The position numbers were made by a program, and so were the translations under genes. Of a DNA stretch of 11,829 bases, positions 11,178 through 11,829 are shown piece after piece. Source of the DNA: Nanobdellota archaeon (GTDB lineage: Archaea > Nanobdellota > Nanobdellia > Woesearchaeales > JAUYGA01); NCBI GenBank assembly GCA_030690755.1, contig JAUYGA010000017.1:1-11829 (forward strand), in the 5' to 3' direction. The notes beneath the pieces were generated by a model. The model ran no database searches, had not been told where the DNA came from, and was given only the letters and a program-made list of their open reading frames with translations. Each line of letters starts with the position of its first letter. Positions within the stretch are counted from its first letter, which is position 1.

Positions 11178-11829
11178 TTAAATATTGACAATGTATTTGT
11201 GAGGCTTTTTTTGTCCGTATTTGTTTTTTGGTTTCTCGGTACATATCACTTGACTTGTTTTTTTGAGGTCAATTAGGTAGTATGTTGCAGTTTTTAATGA
11301 GCGATTGCAGTTTTTAGCCAATAGGTGTTTTGTTATGAAACCATATCTCTTTTGGGTTTCTTTTGCGCAGTTGAATGCAAAATCTAATCGGCCATTTCTT
11401 GCTGCAGAAGGAAATTTATAGCTTTTTATTGATTTTTCAAGGAGCTTTTTTTTATACTCTAAATCAAAATTAATTTTCTTTTGAAAAATCTTCAGGTTCT
11501 CTATTCTATAGATTGATAATTCCCAGTCTGCTCGGTCTTTTCTATAAGAACTAAGGCTTATTTTAGAATCTATGCCTTGATTTGCAAGGAGTTTTTGTAT
11601 GTTTATCAAGGATTTATGAGCATATTTTAGAGGATTTTGTTTAGCTTCATTTTTAGAAACACTTATTACGGCAGTTTGCTTTATCTGAAGTCTTCTGTCT
11701 TTTAATCGAACATTTCCTTCGTCATTGAAAAATTGTTTAATAAAAATGGCCTGAATCTTTTTATCTGATTGCATGATAAATTGTGGAATTCCATAATTTG
11801 TTATGCTTTTGCAGCCAGGATTTATGCCA
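11178..11829 (-). CDS. LAGLIDADG endonuclease-like protein with C-terminal winged helix, 5' end outside window
   Basis: The frame stays open through the right edge, so the ATG at 11774 is internal; 18 more codons (GINPGCKSITNYGIPQFI) precede it in the window. The segment IFIKQFFNDEGNV fits the helix and catalytic acid of a LAGLIDADG motif (DE pair). It is followed by the usual half-domain features: NIQKLLANQGIDSKIS, WELSIYRIENLKIFQKKINF and KKKLLEKSIKSY. This is likely the second half-domain, and the first would lie upstream. The last 70 residues (YGFITKHLLAKNCNRSLKTATYYLIDLKK) resemble a winged helix. Such proteins are homing endonucleases or domesticated DNA-binding relatives. It is free-standing as far as visible, not inside an intron or intein in this window. 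The target is unknown. Confidence 0.72.
   Translation of the reverse strand, partial: GINPGCKSITNYGIPQFIMQSDKKIQAIFIKQFFNDEGNVRLKDRRLQIKQTAVISVSKNEAKQNPLKYAHKSLINIQKLLANQGIDSKISLSSYRKDRADWELSIYRIENLKIFQKKINFDLEYKKKLLEKSIKSYKFPSAARNGRLDFAFNCAKETQKRYGFITKHLLAKNCNRSLKTATYYLIDLKKTSQVICTEKPKNKYGQKKPHKYIVNI

Noticed and set aside
1..11829. CRISPR array or other spaced direct-repeat array
   Set aside because: No set of evenly spaced repeats of 20 nt or more is visible; the only repeats are the elements listed.

Overview
The window looks like a piece of an AT-rich archaeal chromosome, most plausibly from a small-genome DPANN lineage of the Woesearchaeota/Pacearchaeota kind; the exact lineage is inference. 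Archaeal signs seen directly are a tRNA-Gln(CUG) with a 42-nt intron after position 37 and a bulge-helix-bulge fold, TATA-type promoters, a mix of leaderless and Shine-Dalgarno starts, a stand-alone Bud32 kinase, a DUF431/Sfm1-like SPOUT protein, and pyruvate:ferredoxin oxidoreductase gamma and delta subunits.

Layout. At 1-600, two divergent ribbon-helix-helix (RHH) genes (the left one cut by the window edge) share an 18-nt box in both leaders, and the rightward gene ends inside the tRNA-Gln gene. At 600-2100 lie a C-terminal J-domain protein and a YkgJ-like cysteine-cluster protein. At 2129-3358 is a leftward DEAD-box RNA helicase. At 3550-4260 are a small unknown protein and a single-domain rhodanese. 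At 4324-5708 the Sfm1-like methyltransferase and Bud32 are transcribed divergently. At 5771-7273 is a leftward MFS transporter.

Region 7274-9173 is the mobile part. It holds a 164-bp MITE-like element (11-bp perfect inverted ends, 9-bp target duplication), a 31-residue Asp-rich peptide gene with its own promoter and ribosome binding site, and a complete 1230-bp insertion sequence with 18-bp perfect inverted ends. The insertion sequence carries a DDE transposase with an IS4-type Y-R-E-K signature and a divergent 55-residue accessory ORF; the stop codons of both genes lie in the inverted ends.

From 9174 follow the POR gamma and delta genes without alpha and beta, an acidic unknown protein, CutA, and a leftward LAGLIDADG-type endonuclease-like gene that runs off the right edge.

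Several genes concern RNA and translation (tRNA-Gln, DEAD helicase, Sfm1-like methyltransferase, Bud32), but they are not one operon. The least explained pieces are the RHH pair with its shared operator-like boxes, the Asp-rich peptide upstream of the MFS transporter, and the bipartite divergent insertion sequence.
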